Shown: positions 38,301 through 49,170 of the stretch, in pieces | How the letters are laid out: the number at the start of each line of letters is the position of its first letter | Numbering within the stretch: position 1 is the stretch's first letter | Origin: Talinum fruticosum | Lineage: Eukaryota; Streptophyta; Magnoliopsida; Caryophyllales; Talinaceae | Direction of reading: 5' to 3' | Length of the DNA: 64,000 nt | Assembly: GCA_021018815.1 (NCBI GenBank) | Contig: JAITYX010000004.1 | Coordinates: 434,001 to 498,000, forward strand | Program-made: the position numbers and the translations under genes | Notes under the pieces: model-generated | Databases searched by the model: none | Told to the model about the DNA's origin: nothing | What the model saw: the letters and a program-made list of their open reading frames with translations, nothing else

Positions 38301-39617
38301 CCCCGCCCCATTCAAACCCTAGCCAAAACTACCACCATACTACTGCTTCCATCAGCCAGCAGCCCAAATCAAGAGTTAACAGCTGCTAGCGACCAAGATG
38401 GAGAGCCACAGATCGCCAGTCATCCCAGAGGTGACTCCACACCCCTGCTATGGCACCTCACTATTCTTTCCCCTCCTGGTGTGACCAGATAGTAGAGAGA
38501 GAGAGAAAATATGTGATTGGAGGAGCGGCGCTCACATTGCTGGCAGCTGATATCGCTTAATGTGCGGTTGTTGGTTAGCTGCTTGGGATGGTAGTGAGGG
38601 TGGGGCTAAAAGGTCGGGTATAGTGGAGTAGGTTCGTGGGATGGAGTCATTTTAAATTTTACTTTTGCTAATTACATTTTTGAAAAGATTATTTTGCTCA
38701 AACAAAGGCAATAACTTTTTCTCGGTGACAAAATATCAGAGTTAATAATGCATTTTCAAATTAAAGGGCACCTGTAGATATTTTCTATAGAACAGAAAGT
38801 ACCCTAGAGTGATTTTTGAAAAGTAATCATGGAGTATCATAAATTAATTTTGTTTCAAATTTCAAAATGAGGAAGGTTTTACTCCTTCAAATATCAACTA
38901 TGAAAGGAGCAATCATGATGGCCGTCGTCCATATATAGTTGCCAGGCAGAATCCCTTAAAACAAAGTTGAAATCCGCCGCATAGAACGGTCCCACAAAAA
39001 TAGGAACTAAAATTGTGTTGTTTTTCCCACACCAAAAAATTGTTACCAAATACAAACAGCTTCTGCCATTGTACGTAAAACTTTACTTCCACCAAATGTA
39101 TCGACATGTAATTAAACATGAATATCAAGTTCTGATCAACCATCAATAACAAGATACGACCTGCTAAAATTACTCCAACTTTCCAGGATGGAATATATAG
39201 AAATTCCAATGAGTGGTACAAATTTCAGATTATTATTCACAAATTAGGTTAAAGAAAACCAAATTATCCAACGAACAAGAAAAATCATATGGAAGAGTAA
39301 ATTTACTCACCGAGAAAATGGGCGAGGCCCTCGAGGCCCTCAGGGTCACAGAAGGAGCCGACATTGACATTCATTGAAGCAGAACACTGCGACAAACGAA
39401 GAATCGAAACGACAAATTAGTTTACAAGGAAAAGAAAAATGCAAAAAAAATTCCGATTAGTGTTTCGAAAATCGACGGAGAATTTATTTACCTTATCAGT
39501 ATCAGGATCGCTAATGAGGAGGACTTCGAGAGAGTTGGAGAGAAGAATCCTCTTGTACTCTCTCTTATCAGTTCGCGGCTTCAGTATCTCCATCATCTCA
39601 TCATCCCTTGCCGCCAT
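14340..39617 (-). CDS. insulin-degrading-enzyme-like zinc metallopeptidase (M16), probably peroxisomal
   Basis: M16A inverzincin that degrades peptides inside a closed chamber. I traced 26 exons, all GT-AG: 39617-39492, 39386-39311, 37452-37385, 35208-35117, 34951-34878, 34742-34699, 33894-33843, 31840-31718, 31376-31264, 31176-31014, 29319-29227, 25612-25527, 25326-25240, 24088-23985, 21843-21742, 21424-21329, 20924-20736, 19461-19400, 18658-18554, 17585-17384, 17116-16908, 16595-16471, 16387-16336, 16231-16145, 14801-14679, 14590-14340. Product about 968 residues, the family's normal size. The zinc motif HFLEH spans residues 65-69. Counting 76 residues on from H69 lands exactly on E146 (VDSEHQKNL), the third zinc ligand of HxxEHx76E. 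The C-terminus ends TKL, a plausible PTS1 signal; the Arabidopsis relative AT2G41790 is peroxisomal. Exon phases agree throughout only if one base is added at each of three homopolymers (14512-14520, 20797-20800, 21837-21841). Introns hold many transposons. Confidence 0.92.
15413..15779 (-). mobile_element. GC-rich hAT-like MITE, copy 1 (internally deleted)
   Basis: Starts cttagtttaaaaagctc and ends gcgcttttaaactaac, an inverted terminal repeat shared with the copy at 36523-37088 but in the opposite orientation. The interior is rich in gcgcc, aagccc and gcctaggcgc words, unlike the AT-rich intron around it, and includes a (GA)n tract at about 15588-15610. It lies in intron 24 of the M16 gene. 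It lacks roughly 190 bases present in copy 2. The flanks share tgtgag but offset by a base, so no clean target duplication is seen. Confidence 0.7.
22195..22362. repeat. 84-bp tandem duplication
   Basis: Two head-to-tail copies start at 22195 and 22279, each beginning taactgttattaaa. They differ at only two positions by eye (cgtcctaagtg versus ggtcctaagta), so the duplication is recent or the difference small. It lies in intron 14 of the M16 gene. Confidence 0.9.
26190..29104 (+). mobile_element. 5'-truncated, decayed plant LINE
   Basis: A non-LTR retrotransposon inserted in intron 11 of the M16 gene, antisense to it. In order: an endonuclease fragment (LNET near 26215; GDFN near 26525; SKLDRVMM near 26695); reverse transcriptase pieces (ITLIPKVPNA and the PISLCNVIYK block near 27335-27410; RRAYDTVDWKF near 27590; FADDILL near 27875); and a C-terminal zinc-binding region with a CVFC...CDHIFFLCP pattern (28690-28745). 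The pieces sit in different frames with stops, so it is dead. It ends in a poly(A) run (29095-29104). A target duplication containing acaggcaa flanks it (left copy to 26189, right copy to 29111). Full plant LINEs are 5-6 kb, so about half is missing at the 5' side. Confidence 0.92.
29484..30040. mobile_element. Tourist-like (PIF/Harbinger) MITE
   Basis: Terminal inverted repeats: the left end gggcttgttcattttcac matches the complement of the right end gtcaaaatgaacaaaccc. TAA lies immediately outside both ends (29481-29483 and 30041-30043), the three-base target duplication typical of PIF/Harbinger MITEs. The interior is AT-rich and non-coding with repeated ctcataaca words. It lies in intron 10 of the M16 gene. 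Confidence 0.8.
31970..32478. mobile_element. Tourist-like (PIF/Harbinger) MITE
   Basis: The left end gggtctatttgattcttaga is the near-complement of the right end tcttagaatcaaatagagcc. TAA lies on both sides (31967-31969 and 32479-32481). The interior is AT-rich without coding potential. It lies in intron 7 of the M16 gene. The termini differ from the MITE at 29484, so it is a different family of the same type. Confidence 0.82.
33777..33870. repeat. 47-bp tandem duplication over the exon 7 splice donor
   Basis: Two head-to-tail copies start at 33777 and 33824 (ctgagtct..aactaattacc). The second copy contains the last bases of exon 7 of the M16 gene and its donor (on the minus strand GTACAG followed by GTAATTAG). 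The first copy repeats both as GTACTG followed by GTAATTAG. The gene therefore has two consecutive near-identical donor sites. Confidence 0.85.
36523..37088 (+). mobile_element. GC-rich hAT-like MITE, copy 2
   Basis: Begins cttagtttaaaaagc and ends gctttttaaactaag, a perfect 15-bp terminal inverted repeat. It is flanked by an exact 8-bp direct repeat caattatc (36515-36522 and 37089-37096), the target length of hAT elements. Subterminal regions are dense in gcgcc and aagccc words, and the middle is T-rich. No transposase frame is present. It lies in intron 3 of the M16 gene and is the fuller relative of the copy at 15413-15779. Confidence 0.85.
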
Positions 39618-39663
39618 TTTTTTGCCTCCTTGCACCGAACTAAAAGAACCAGAACTGCTAGAC

Positions 39664-39664
39664 G

Positions 39665-39698
<34 letters not shown>

Positions 39699-39716
39699 CA
39701 GAGAGAGAGAGGCAGA
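39664..39716. repeat. (GA)n-rich microsatellite upstream of the M16 gene
   Basis: An imperfect GA tract with cagaga interruptions, beginning 47 bases upstream of the M16 start codon. In the transcript sense it is (TC)n, probably within the 5' UTR. Confidence 0.8.
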
Positions 39717-40303
39717 GAGTTCTCAGTTTCACGAATCAGCGAAGGCAATTGTCACTTGTACAGTTGTACTAGATTGACTGATGAAAGTTACAGCAGTCAA
39801 TTTATGCGTTTTTTTTCTTTTTTTCTTAAATGAGGTAATTGGGATTTGTTACCTAGGCTTTCTAGAAAAATCGGCAATGGCGTTGGCAGCCAAGTGCGGA
39901 ATTAAACTAATTCTGGAAAATCTTAACCTATCTATATCTTACGAAATGTTATGCATAAATTCTTTTACATATAATTACAATTATAATAAATTATAATGTA
40001 TAATAAATAATTTAACTTAATTATTAGAGTACTTACAATGTAAGATTCACACGATGAGAAATAAATTAGTAAAATTAGTTGTCTTATAGTACATCCTCGA
40101 GTGCATTGGCGAAATCAAGGGACCATGGGGCCATGATCCCCTAATGATTGTACAATTCTTTTTTACTAAAATATATCCTAAAAAATTGAACTAGGGAAAG
40201 AATAATTTTTCAGAAAAATTATTTCCATATTTCTCTATTATTGTATAAAATTATATATTTGTATAAAATTATTGTATGTTTCCGTATTTCGTATTATTAT
40301 ATA

Positions 40304-40758
40304 TGTTGGAAAAATTAGCACTAACCTAGGTGCGGAAGCGGTTTAAATCGAATATCGTCAATAGTCCACTATCCGAATCCGAGTGTCCTTAAACGAAGAC
40401 CGAGTGTCCCGTTGAGCGAGTATCACCATCCCAACCCGGGGCGGATACTAGAAATGCAGGGCTACCGGAGTCCCGATTCTATTCACGTCTCAAGCCTAAT
40501 AGCCCTAAGATGGTAGGCTCGCGTGTGAGAGAATTAGGAGAGAATCAATGTTTTAGAGTGTGTTTCGATCGAGACCGAGTATATCACATATAACACTAAG
40601 CGACTCTATTTAAACGAGATAAATCAACCCATGATTAAATGATAAATTAAATGACATTGATTTCCTGAATCAATTTCTTTGAAACAGAAAATTGATTCTT
40701 ATAATCAATATCATTCAATCTAGCAGTGGTCGATGGTCGTTATAAAGACCGATCAACA
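40304..40758 (-). repeat. 3' LTR of the copia element
   Basis: Bounded by tgttgg on the left and caaca on the right, giving the TGTTG...CAACA termini usual for copia LTRs. On the minus strand a purine tract (GAGTGGGAGT, 40759-40768) lies directly upstream, as expected for the polypurine tract. About 455 bases. No 5' partner LTR is in the window for comparison. Confidence 0.65.
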
Positions 40759-42993
40759 ACTCCCACTCGGCCACACAAACCGCAGATTATATATCTCTCT
40801 CCATAAATTTATCTATTCACGTTTCATACAAGGAATGAGACGTGCGAACTAAGAAAAATAGTAATGTTATATTAAGTCACCATCTAACTAGCATAATACT
40901 TTCACGTAAAAACAATACCTCAAATAATCCAAAAACCATCCGAAGCATACATAGTCCCTTTATGCTTTTGAGATATATCATATGACTATATTCCAAATAT
41001 AATCATCCGGGCTGATATGGTGAAGATGGAAATATTATTCCTTAAACACTCATGATATTACATCTTAGTTTGGTTGTTTTCCTAATGTGATCCATTAAAC
41101 CGCAAATATCTCGGCCCTTGGAAATCACATTAAAATAGCAACACCAAAACTAGGACTTCATACCATAGTTCTAAGTTTAAGGGTTTCGTCCATATGGACA
41201 TAAAGTCCATAGAGATCACAAAGTGACAAAGAAGGGCTCCAATTATCAATCCCTTAAAAGTCGCTATATAGCACACACAGAGTGTGAAATGTGTGTTATG
41301 GCATAACTCCCACTTAGTCTGGGCACGTCGTGATTTTATGTCATACAAATCACTAAAATTTTACTTGAAAAATATATTGTGAACTACTAGATTAACATAC
41401 CTAATGTTAACCTTGACACTCAAGATTTGGCTTTTCTTAAGCTTCAATGTGAAACCAAAAGTTTCACATCCGACTTAAAAATATGTCTCATCTTAAACTT
41501 AGTAAGGCTACTCTCATTTATCATTTATACACCGCTAGTATAATGATGAATCAATATTATACACCTAGTACTTATATGATTCGAGTCTCACCCGGCTCGC
41601 TACTTAAGCATCGGGGTGATTGTTTGCGTGACAAGACCAATCGAAGCTCGTGACATTTTTAATGTGTTTAATCATGCACTTGCAACTCCAAGAACATTTG
41701 AATAAAGAAACATCAATCTATATTAAATAAATGTTCGATACAATAAAAGCATGTGTAACACATAAACAAGATACATCTAGAACTAAACCTTACGGAGTCC
41801 TAGACTCATCAAATGTGCTTTGAAAGCATCTCCAGTTTTAGTTAAAGGATCTGCAATCATCTTGTTAGTGGATATGTATTTAATAGCAATTTCTTTTGCT
41901 TTTGTTATGACGTCTTGAACAAAATGATAGCGCCTCTTGATATGCTTGGTCTTCTTGTGGAATTTAGGATCCTTAGAAAATTGAATGGCGAGTAATGTTG
42001 TCACAACGTATCTTGATAGGATCATCAACTTTTTGAGTGAGAGTGAGATCCTAAAGAAAGCTCCTTAACCACATTGCTTTCGGGTCACAAGACAACAAAC
42101 AACATATTCTGCTTCCATTCTAGATAGCGCTATGCAATTTTGCCTTTGCTTCGCACCACGATATGGTTCCCCGGCAAGGGTGAACACATATCCCGAGATT
42201 GACTTATACTCATCTAGGTCACCTCCCCAATCAGCATCCGAATATCCCTTTAACCTTAAATCCCCTACTTGATAACAAAGGACAAGATCCAGGGTACCAC
42301 GAATGTAACGGAAAATTCTCTTAACGGCTTGCCAATGAGTAGATTCTGGGTTAGATTAGAAACGAATTACCAAACCAATCGCGAAACAAATGTTAGGTTG
42401 TGTATACAACATAGCATACATTAAGCTTTATATGGCACCAAAGATAGGGAACATTGCTCATCTTTTGCTTTTCAAGCATCTATTTTTGGTCACTTATCAA
42501 TGTATAGAGTAAGACCCTTCTCAACTGGAGTATCAACGATTTTGGAATGATGCACTCGAAAATGCTCTAAAACTTTCTCGATGTATGCCGTTTGTCTTAA
42601 ACCGATAAGTTTCCTATAATGGTTTCTAGCAATTTTCACACTTATAACATATCTAGCTTCACCCATATCTTTCATCTCAAAGACAAAAGATAACCACTCT
42701 TTAGTAGCATTGATCATTTCCAAGTTGTTTCTAGCCAATAGTATGTTATCAACATATAAAGTAAGAAACATAATCCCTTTTGTTGTCTTTTTGACATACA
42801 CGCAATAGTCTTCGAAACCATAGATAAGTTAAACGAAGTAATGGCTTTATGGAATCTAAAGTATCATGCTCTAGAAGACTCGTTTAAGACTATATATAGA
42901 CCGCTTAAGACAACACATTTTGTTCTCTTGCCCTTTTGATACAAAACCAATGGGTTGGTCCATATAAATCTCTTCCTCAAGGTTACCTTAAGG

Positions 42994-45520
42994 TGTAACG
43001 CCCCAGTTACCATTACTTAATAATTCCCTAATTCGAGAATATTAGGTAAGGTCGCAGCGGAAGTTAGCGATCGAAGGCGTCACCGCCGCCCTAATAATAG
43101 GACAAGGCTAAAATAAAATACCATAGCACCCTGTGTTTATCGGTTATGCGTAAGTCTTTGAAAGCACTAAATGTTATGTTGCACGCGGCCAAGCCCGGCA
43201 ATATAAATAAACTAATCCCACAGTAGAGTCCTGCTAAACCTTTATACATTAAACAAGTCAATACAACGAGTCTACGGTAGGAAATACGCAATATTTAATT
43301 ACATTCCAAAGTCAAACCCGGAATTTAACGAGGTTAAGAATCACTGTGAGCATCTAATCCCATCATAGCACAATGATAACGACATACCCAACCATGTCTT
43401 GCTCCCATCGAGCTTCTTAGGCAATGGACCTTTTCCTAAAACAAAAACATTAAAATAATTCGAAAAATGAGTCGAAACTCAGTACGAACATTCCTGCACA
43501 GTTAAATAATTTTAAAACACATTGATTGAGCGCGCGCATTTCAATTCATTTTAGTTTGAAATCGGGGGAAAGAATATAAGTAAAACTTACTTGCCGGTTA
43601 TTATCCGAAAGTGGAACCCCTTGATAATTGATACGATCTTAGTAAGGTGCACACCTCCCGGGCCGACCGAGAACCCGAGTTGAAGCCGCGCGGGTTGGGC
43701 ATAAGCACCGATTATTGATAATTGATGGGCATAAGCCCCGATAATTGATAATTGGGCGGGGACCACTTGATTAGGTGGCAAAACTTGATTTGCAAATGGT
43801 TCATTATTAATTATATATATGAGAAATGTTGAGATTTGATGAAATATGTGAGTTTTGAAAGGTACGAGGCAATGAACGTACTCGAACCGAGAATGCTTGT
43901 TTCTCCCCTTTTCATAAAGTTTTAATTTAGTTACTGTTTCAAATAGATTTCCCTTGTTAATAATGTTTTTCTTGAGTTTTAATACTTGAATTCGTATAAT
44001 CGTTGGCGATTGGATTCACTTTCTTTATTTATTAAGTAATCGATTAAACTAAAATTCTTGGTACTCAACTCCCTTGCGCTAATTCCGTTTAGATCTTAAT
44101 TGAGCATATACTCGTTAAAGTAGTCGATTAGATCAAGCAATGATATTCATACGAGGTAATGCGTTACGGATTCAAATCAAGAAAATGAAAATACATATAT
44201 ACAAATACCTAAATATTTCGTGGTTAATATTGTTGTTATTATTATTGTCATTGTTATTGTTATTGTTAGATGCAACTAATTCGATTAATTTGCCAAACCC
44301 AACTTATCTTTCGATCCTTATTCCTAACGTAATTTCTTTATTTTTCACTTCATCGAATTCACGCCCATAGCAATTACTCAATCTACCAATGCCTTTCCAT
44401 AGGGAGGCTTCACGATTAACCAAATTGCTCAAAACTCATACATATACCAACTTAAGGTCATGAGCATTACTTTCACCACAAAATTCACATTCGAAATCAC
44501 AATTAGGCATGCTTAATATTTGAACTATCTTCTCAAACCTCTGCAAGTACACATTAGCTAGTTCAACTTATGCATATACTCTGCCCTACGTTTGCTCAAT
44601 ATAGTCATTCCCCAAAATCTAAAAATCCATCCAATTACTCAATTACGTAACCAAACATCCCTAATTTCGTTCTCTAAATTATAATTTCCTAAAAGAAATT
44701 ACATTGATACACAATTAGTCCATCAACTGCCGTACCTCAGTCATCTATACCAATCCGAATTTTCCCAAATCGATCCTCAAATTCACCTAGATTATATACT
44801 TCAATTTACCACTACAATTGCTTAAATAAATAAGGAATTTGATAGCTTAGGGTTTAACGTTTACCTTCAAATTCGGAGAGGAGAAGTCGAGGAGGACAAG
44901 CAGGGGGTGGCGGTGGACGGCGGCTGCACCGGCAACCACTTGGCAGAGGCGGCGACAAACTCCGGCGGCCGCTGCGGCTGGGGTTGGCTGCCAAGTGAAC
45001 CGCGGCAGAGGAATCGAACAGCGCCCGCGGGAGGAAGAGAGGGATGGCGAGAGCACGAGCGAGGGAGGGAGCGAGGCCGAGGGGCGCAGGGCGTCCTCCT
45101 AGCGACGCCGACGCCGGCTTCTGGCCGGCGTTGGTGGCGTTTGGTGACCGAGAGAAGACCGCGGCAGTGACTGCGAAGGGAAACCGGGAACAGGGGAGCA
45201 GGGCTCCGCGAGAGCGAGAACCCGCACGAGGCGCGACGGAGAGAGAGGGAGGGAAACAGATGGCCGGCGCCAGTCGTCTGGCCGGCGTCGGTCGTGCTGG
45301 TGGCCGGAGTAGCAGCACAGACGCGGAGGAAGAGGTGGAGGAGGGCAGGAGGAAGCAGAGGGAGCAGGGGAAGCGAATTGAGAGAATTAGGAGACTGAAG
45401 CTTGCCCGGCATTTCTATTCCTGATTCTATTTTATTTATTATTATTTTATTATTTTTTTTTGTAAACATTTCCAGATTAATCCAATTCTGGATTTTTCTT
45501 AAAAAATCTGCTTAATTCAC

Positions 45521-45563
<43 letters not shown>

Positions 45564-45920
45564 TTTGCTTTATTTTTATGTATTTATTTATTTATTTGTT
45601 ATTTTTTTGTTACTCTTTAATTTTATTTTATCTTACTGCTGATGTTTATAACTTGTAAATATAATTGCCCGCTTGAAATATAATATTAGCGACCTTGTCA
45701 TTATATGCCAACTCATGTAAATTTTTGAAATTTACATATGCGAAATTTTATAATCATCATTATGAGATTTTTATCAAGGCCACTTCGTCGCCTTAGCTAC
45801 ATAACACGTATACATAAAAATAATTTAAATATGAAATATCGAATTGAAGTGCACGCGCTCAATTATATTAATCTTGTAATTAATAAGATAGATAATGTGA
45901 TTTAAGGTCGGGTTGTTACA
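42994..45920 (-). mobile_element. LTR-type insertion (probable solo LTR) nested in the copia element
   Basis: Begins tgtaacgcccc and ends ggttgttaca, so both ends read TGTAAC inward. It is flanked by an exact 5-bp duplication taagg (42989-42993 and 45921-45925), and the copia reading continues across it. There are no pol motifs inside. The interior holds a sharply GC-rich block (44870-45400) and a (TTA)n tract (45522-45562). On the minus strand it starts TGTAACAACCCGACC, a form typical of plant Ty3/gypsy LTRs. A solo LTR is the simplest reading. The 154-200 residue open frames in the GC-rich block are Pro/Ser/Arg-rich and look like composition effects. Confidence 0.75.
45522..45562. repeat. 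(TTA)n microsatellite
   Basis: About thirteen att/tta units inside the solo LTR. Confidence 0.9.
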
Positions 45921-46382
45921 TAAGGAAAGCGAGTCTTTACATCTATTTGGAATAATTCTAAATCCAAATGGGTAACCAAGGCTAAAAGTAGGCGAATAGA
46001 GGCAAGTCTTAGCACACAAGAAAAAGTCTTGTCGTAGTCTTCTCCTTCAATTTGGGTAAAACCTTTTGTCACCAAACGGACCTTGAACTTGTCGATCGAT
46101 GTATCTCGCTCGACGTTTATCTTAAAAACCCATTTATTCCCAATTGATTTACGGTTCGGTGGAAGAGCAAGTAGTTCTCAAACCTTATTTCTTGCCATTG
46201 AGTCCATTTCATCCCTAATAGCATCCATCCATTTTTTATGTTTTGGTGAATTAATAGCTTCTACAAAAGAAGCGGGTTTATCTAATTCCAATGGAGAACA
46301 AAGCAAAATGTGTTCTTCGATTGGAAAAGACGTTGTGGGATTCTCCCACGATCACTCCTTCGGATTCGGGGACCTTCATTTT

Positions 46383-47592
46383 TGTAACGCCCCAATCACC
46401 ATCACTTAATAATCCCCTAATTAGAGAATATTAGGTATGGTTGCAACGGAAGTTAACGATCGAAGGCATTACCGCCGCCCTAATAATAGGACCAGGCTAA
46501 AATAAAATGCAATAAAAACTCGTGTCTATCGGTTATGCTTTAACAAGTCCCGATAGGAGTAATTATTTATATCCCAAGAGCTAAACCATACCCCATAATT
46601 AAACCAACTCCAAAATACGGTTCTAGGATATTTATATATTATACAAGCCCATGTAGTCTGTCTATTTGAAAAATAAGCAACATGTATTACATTCCAAGGT
46701 CAAACCCAAAAGCGAGTGTGAAGAAAATCATTATGAGCTTCTAGACCTATCATAGAAATCGATGATAACGATTTATCCCGCTAAGTCTTGCTTCATCGAG
46801 TTTCTTAGGCAATGGGGGCTGTTCACGGATGCTTTTCCTAAAAACAAAAACAAGTAAAATAATTTGAAGAGTGAGTCAAAACTCGGTATGAACATTCCTT
46901 CACGATCAAATATTTTTGAAACATCGTGATTAAGTGCGCGCATTTCAATTCATTTTAATTCGAAATTAGAGGGGAGAGAATATGAGTAAAACTTTCTTGC
47001 CGGTTATTATCTCGTAGTGGAACCCCTTATATAATTGATGCGTATCTTTGAATAAGGTGCACACCTCCCGGCCGACCGATAACCTCGAGTTGAAGCCGCG
47101 CGGTGGAATTGAAGGGCGTAAGCCCCGATAATTGATAATTGATAATTGATCGGGGACCACTTTATTAGGTGACAAAACTTGATTTGCAAATGATTCATTA
47201 TTAGTCATATATAAGAAATATTGAGATTTGTTGAAAACATGTGAATTTTCTAAAGGTATAGGCAATGAACGTACTCGAACCGAAAATCTTTATTTCTCCC
47301 ACTTATAAAAATTAAGTTACCAGCTAGTCGACAACGAAAGTGGCCTCAATGTTGTTTCAAATAGATTTTGTTGTTAATAACATTTCTCTTGATTTTCAAC
47401 AATTGAATTTGCATAAGTGTGTGCAATTTGTTTTATTTTCTTTATTTAATACATAATCAGTTGAACTAAGATTTTTATTACTCAATTCTACCGCATTAAT
47501 CTCGTTTGAAATCTTGTCTTCAACACATAATCATCAAGGAAGTTGATTGGGCTATATTTATGTGATTTTATTTATTAATCGAATTGGATTAA

Positions 47593-47594
<2 letters not shown>
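46383..47594 (-). mobile_element. second, partial copy of the TGTAAC LTR-type repeat
   Basis: Starts tgtaacgccccaatcacc and follows the sequence at 42994 onward for about 1.2 kb. Shared blocks include the ccgccgccctaataatagga string, the gataattgataattg repeats and the ttgatttgcaaatg string. It stops at the (AT)n tract at 47595; the GC-rich block of the other copy is absent. It abuts truncated copia sequence on the left. Confidence 0.75.

Positions 47595-47683
<89 letters not shown>
47595..47683. repeat. (AT)n microsatellite, about 44 units
   Basis: An uninterrupted AT dinucleotide run of about 89 bases, at the junction between the truncated LTR repeat and the caulimovirid-like sequence. Confidence 0.95.
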
Positions 47684-47686
<3 letters not shown>

Positions 47687-47900
47687 TCGAGTAATATGAA
47701 AATTTTGGACACACAATGTAGATAAAAGATCAAAAAGATACAACGAATTTAGTAAGAATAGAAAAGATACAACAGAATTTTGCGAAGGTAAACTTACAAT
47801 TTTGTAAGAGATTGATTGCTTGAAAACCACAATGAAAACTAAAATTTTACAAGAAGATCAAGAAAATTAAAATTCGAACTCGCCTCTCCTTTGTAAAGAG

Positions 47901-47920
47901 GTTCTCTTTTTATAGAGAAC
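47901..47920 (-). promoter_or_regulatory. TATA-like site in the caulimovirid-like sequence
   Basis: On the minus strand CTATAAAAAG sits between inverted 7-bp arms (gttctct and agagaac). It lies downstream of the replication genes, where the large intergenic region of a circular caulimovirid genome would carry the promoter for genome-length RNA. Position and motif only; activity is not implied. Confidence 0.4.
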
Positions 47921-48561
47921 TTTGAGCATCTTCATGATTGAGGTCGCAGAAAGTAATGGTGAGTCATTAGATGCTTTTGTCTTTATTCTTCATTTTGTCA
48001 AAAGTTGTAGGCGCTCCTGTTCAGCCTTTAGCAAAAGTAAACGAGTAGTTGGATTTGTCAAAAGTAAATAGTGACTTTTGTCGGTGACAGATAGCCGAAA
48101 GGATTTTTGCCTTAGATAGATCCCGCAAAAGAAAAGAAAAGTGAGACGCAAATAGCCTTTTTTTTTTTTTTTTTTTACAAATCAAATGGATCCCGAGCAC
48201 AAGGTCGACCAAATGGATCATTTGTAGAAGATCCAACTTCACCTGGATGTGTCGTCGTCATCATCGGACTCCATTGCTTGAGCCACAATCTTCGTAGGAA
48301 AAGTTTTCTTTGCTCGGGATCATCCTTAAGAAAATCAAGTAGATCCTTTTGTTTTCGTGTAAGGAATTTTCCTTTTCCTTTGGTAGTACGAGACGAGCGT
48401 AACTGGATTCCTTTTCTATCGGGGTAGAAGGTCCAAGTGTCCTTTATCTTTAGTTGTGAACCGGGGATGTAGTCGTAGTCTTCTTTAAATTATAAAATGT
48501 GTATTTTTTGGTTTTTGTACGAATATAGTGCTCAACATTTTCAAAAGAGTAGAGTTGAGTA

Positions 48562-48965
48562 TTATATTCGAGCCACCATCTCGCTTTTGTAGATGCGAAT
48601 TACGGATAGAGGAAATGGAACTGGAAAATGAGGTTGTAGTCTATACTCCCAACAAAATATCCATGCAACGTTGAAAGTTCGAAAGAAGCCAACCGACTTC
48701 CGATATGTTTCATAACTAGAAGAATTCTTTAATCGGAATTCCCAACCATTGTGAACTTCGAAGGAAGAATGGTAGTGGATGGGCCAAACATTGTCCACCA
48801 TTGGTAAAACCAAACAGGAAAGGTAAATTGGCATTTGTCATGAAAGTTGAAGAACCAGGAATGTGTGTCGGGTCCGTAGAAAAACACAACAAACCAGGCA
48901 AATTTGTAGTCGAAATAGGTAAAAGTTGAAGGAGAAAAAGGTACAGAGAACTCGTCTTTCTTCAC
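48562..48965 (-). pseudogene. aromatic-rich broken frame downstream of RNase H
   Basis: Two overlapping minus-strand frames (48965-48729 and 48834-48562) together look like one coding stretch broken by a frameshift. They are unusually rich in Trp, Phe and Tyr. I do not recognise the family. It occupies the place where some caulimovirids carry an additional protein. Confidence 0.35.
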
Positions 48966-49170
48966 TTGGATTATTCCATTCTTTACTCTCTAGTACATTT
49001 TTGATAATACATTTGGTGTAATGAATGTAGGTTTTGTTGGTGGTGTCAAAGGTATGGGATATGTCAACAAATTTTGTGTCTACAAGGATAAATACGTAAA
49101 ATCTACGAGTTTTTTGAAAATTATTTGTAGCGAAGTGGAAATCGCACCAAAAGCACGCTCAACCATGCTT

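Larger units (their letters stand above)
40304..46382 (-). mobile_element. degenerate Ty1/copia retrotransposon, split by a nested insertion
   Basis: On the minus strand, recognisable copia pol pieces run from right to left. The N-terminal reverse transcriptase region is at about 46380-45926 (GNKWVFKI-like and KGFTQIEGEDYDKTF-like strings). Next, the LYVDNILLARN block (cf. YVDD; here DD is DN) and a following RT segment lie at 42801-42490. The RNase H end lies at 42028-41783 (KTKHIKRRYHF, ADPLTKTGDAFK). A 3' LTR follows at 40304-40758. Frames are broken throughout. A 2.9-kb LTR-type insertion (42994-45920) interrupts it. Gag, protease, integrase and the 5' LTR are absent; the right side is cut off by the repeat starting at 46383. 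Confidence 0.85.

Noticed and set aside
38270..38640. Possible captured gene fragment in M16 intron 2
   Set aside because: More GC-rich than its surroundings with short GA tracts, but no open frame or motif to support it.
44854..45469. Open frames of 126-200 residues on both strands
   Set aside because: They overlap in several frames, are dominated by Pro, Ser, Arg and Ala, and lie in the GC-rich block of an LTR-type repeat. They look like composition artefacts.
47558..47830. Open frame with a long Ile-Tyr repeat
   Set aside because: Pure translation of the (AT)n microsatellite.
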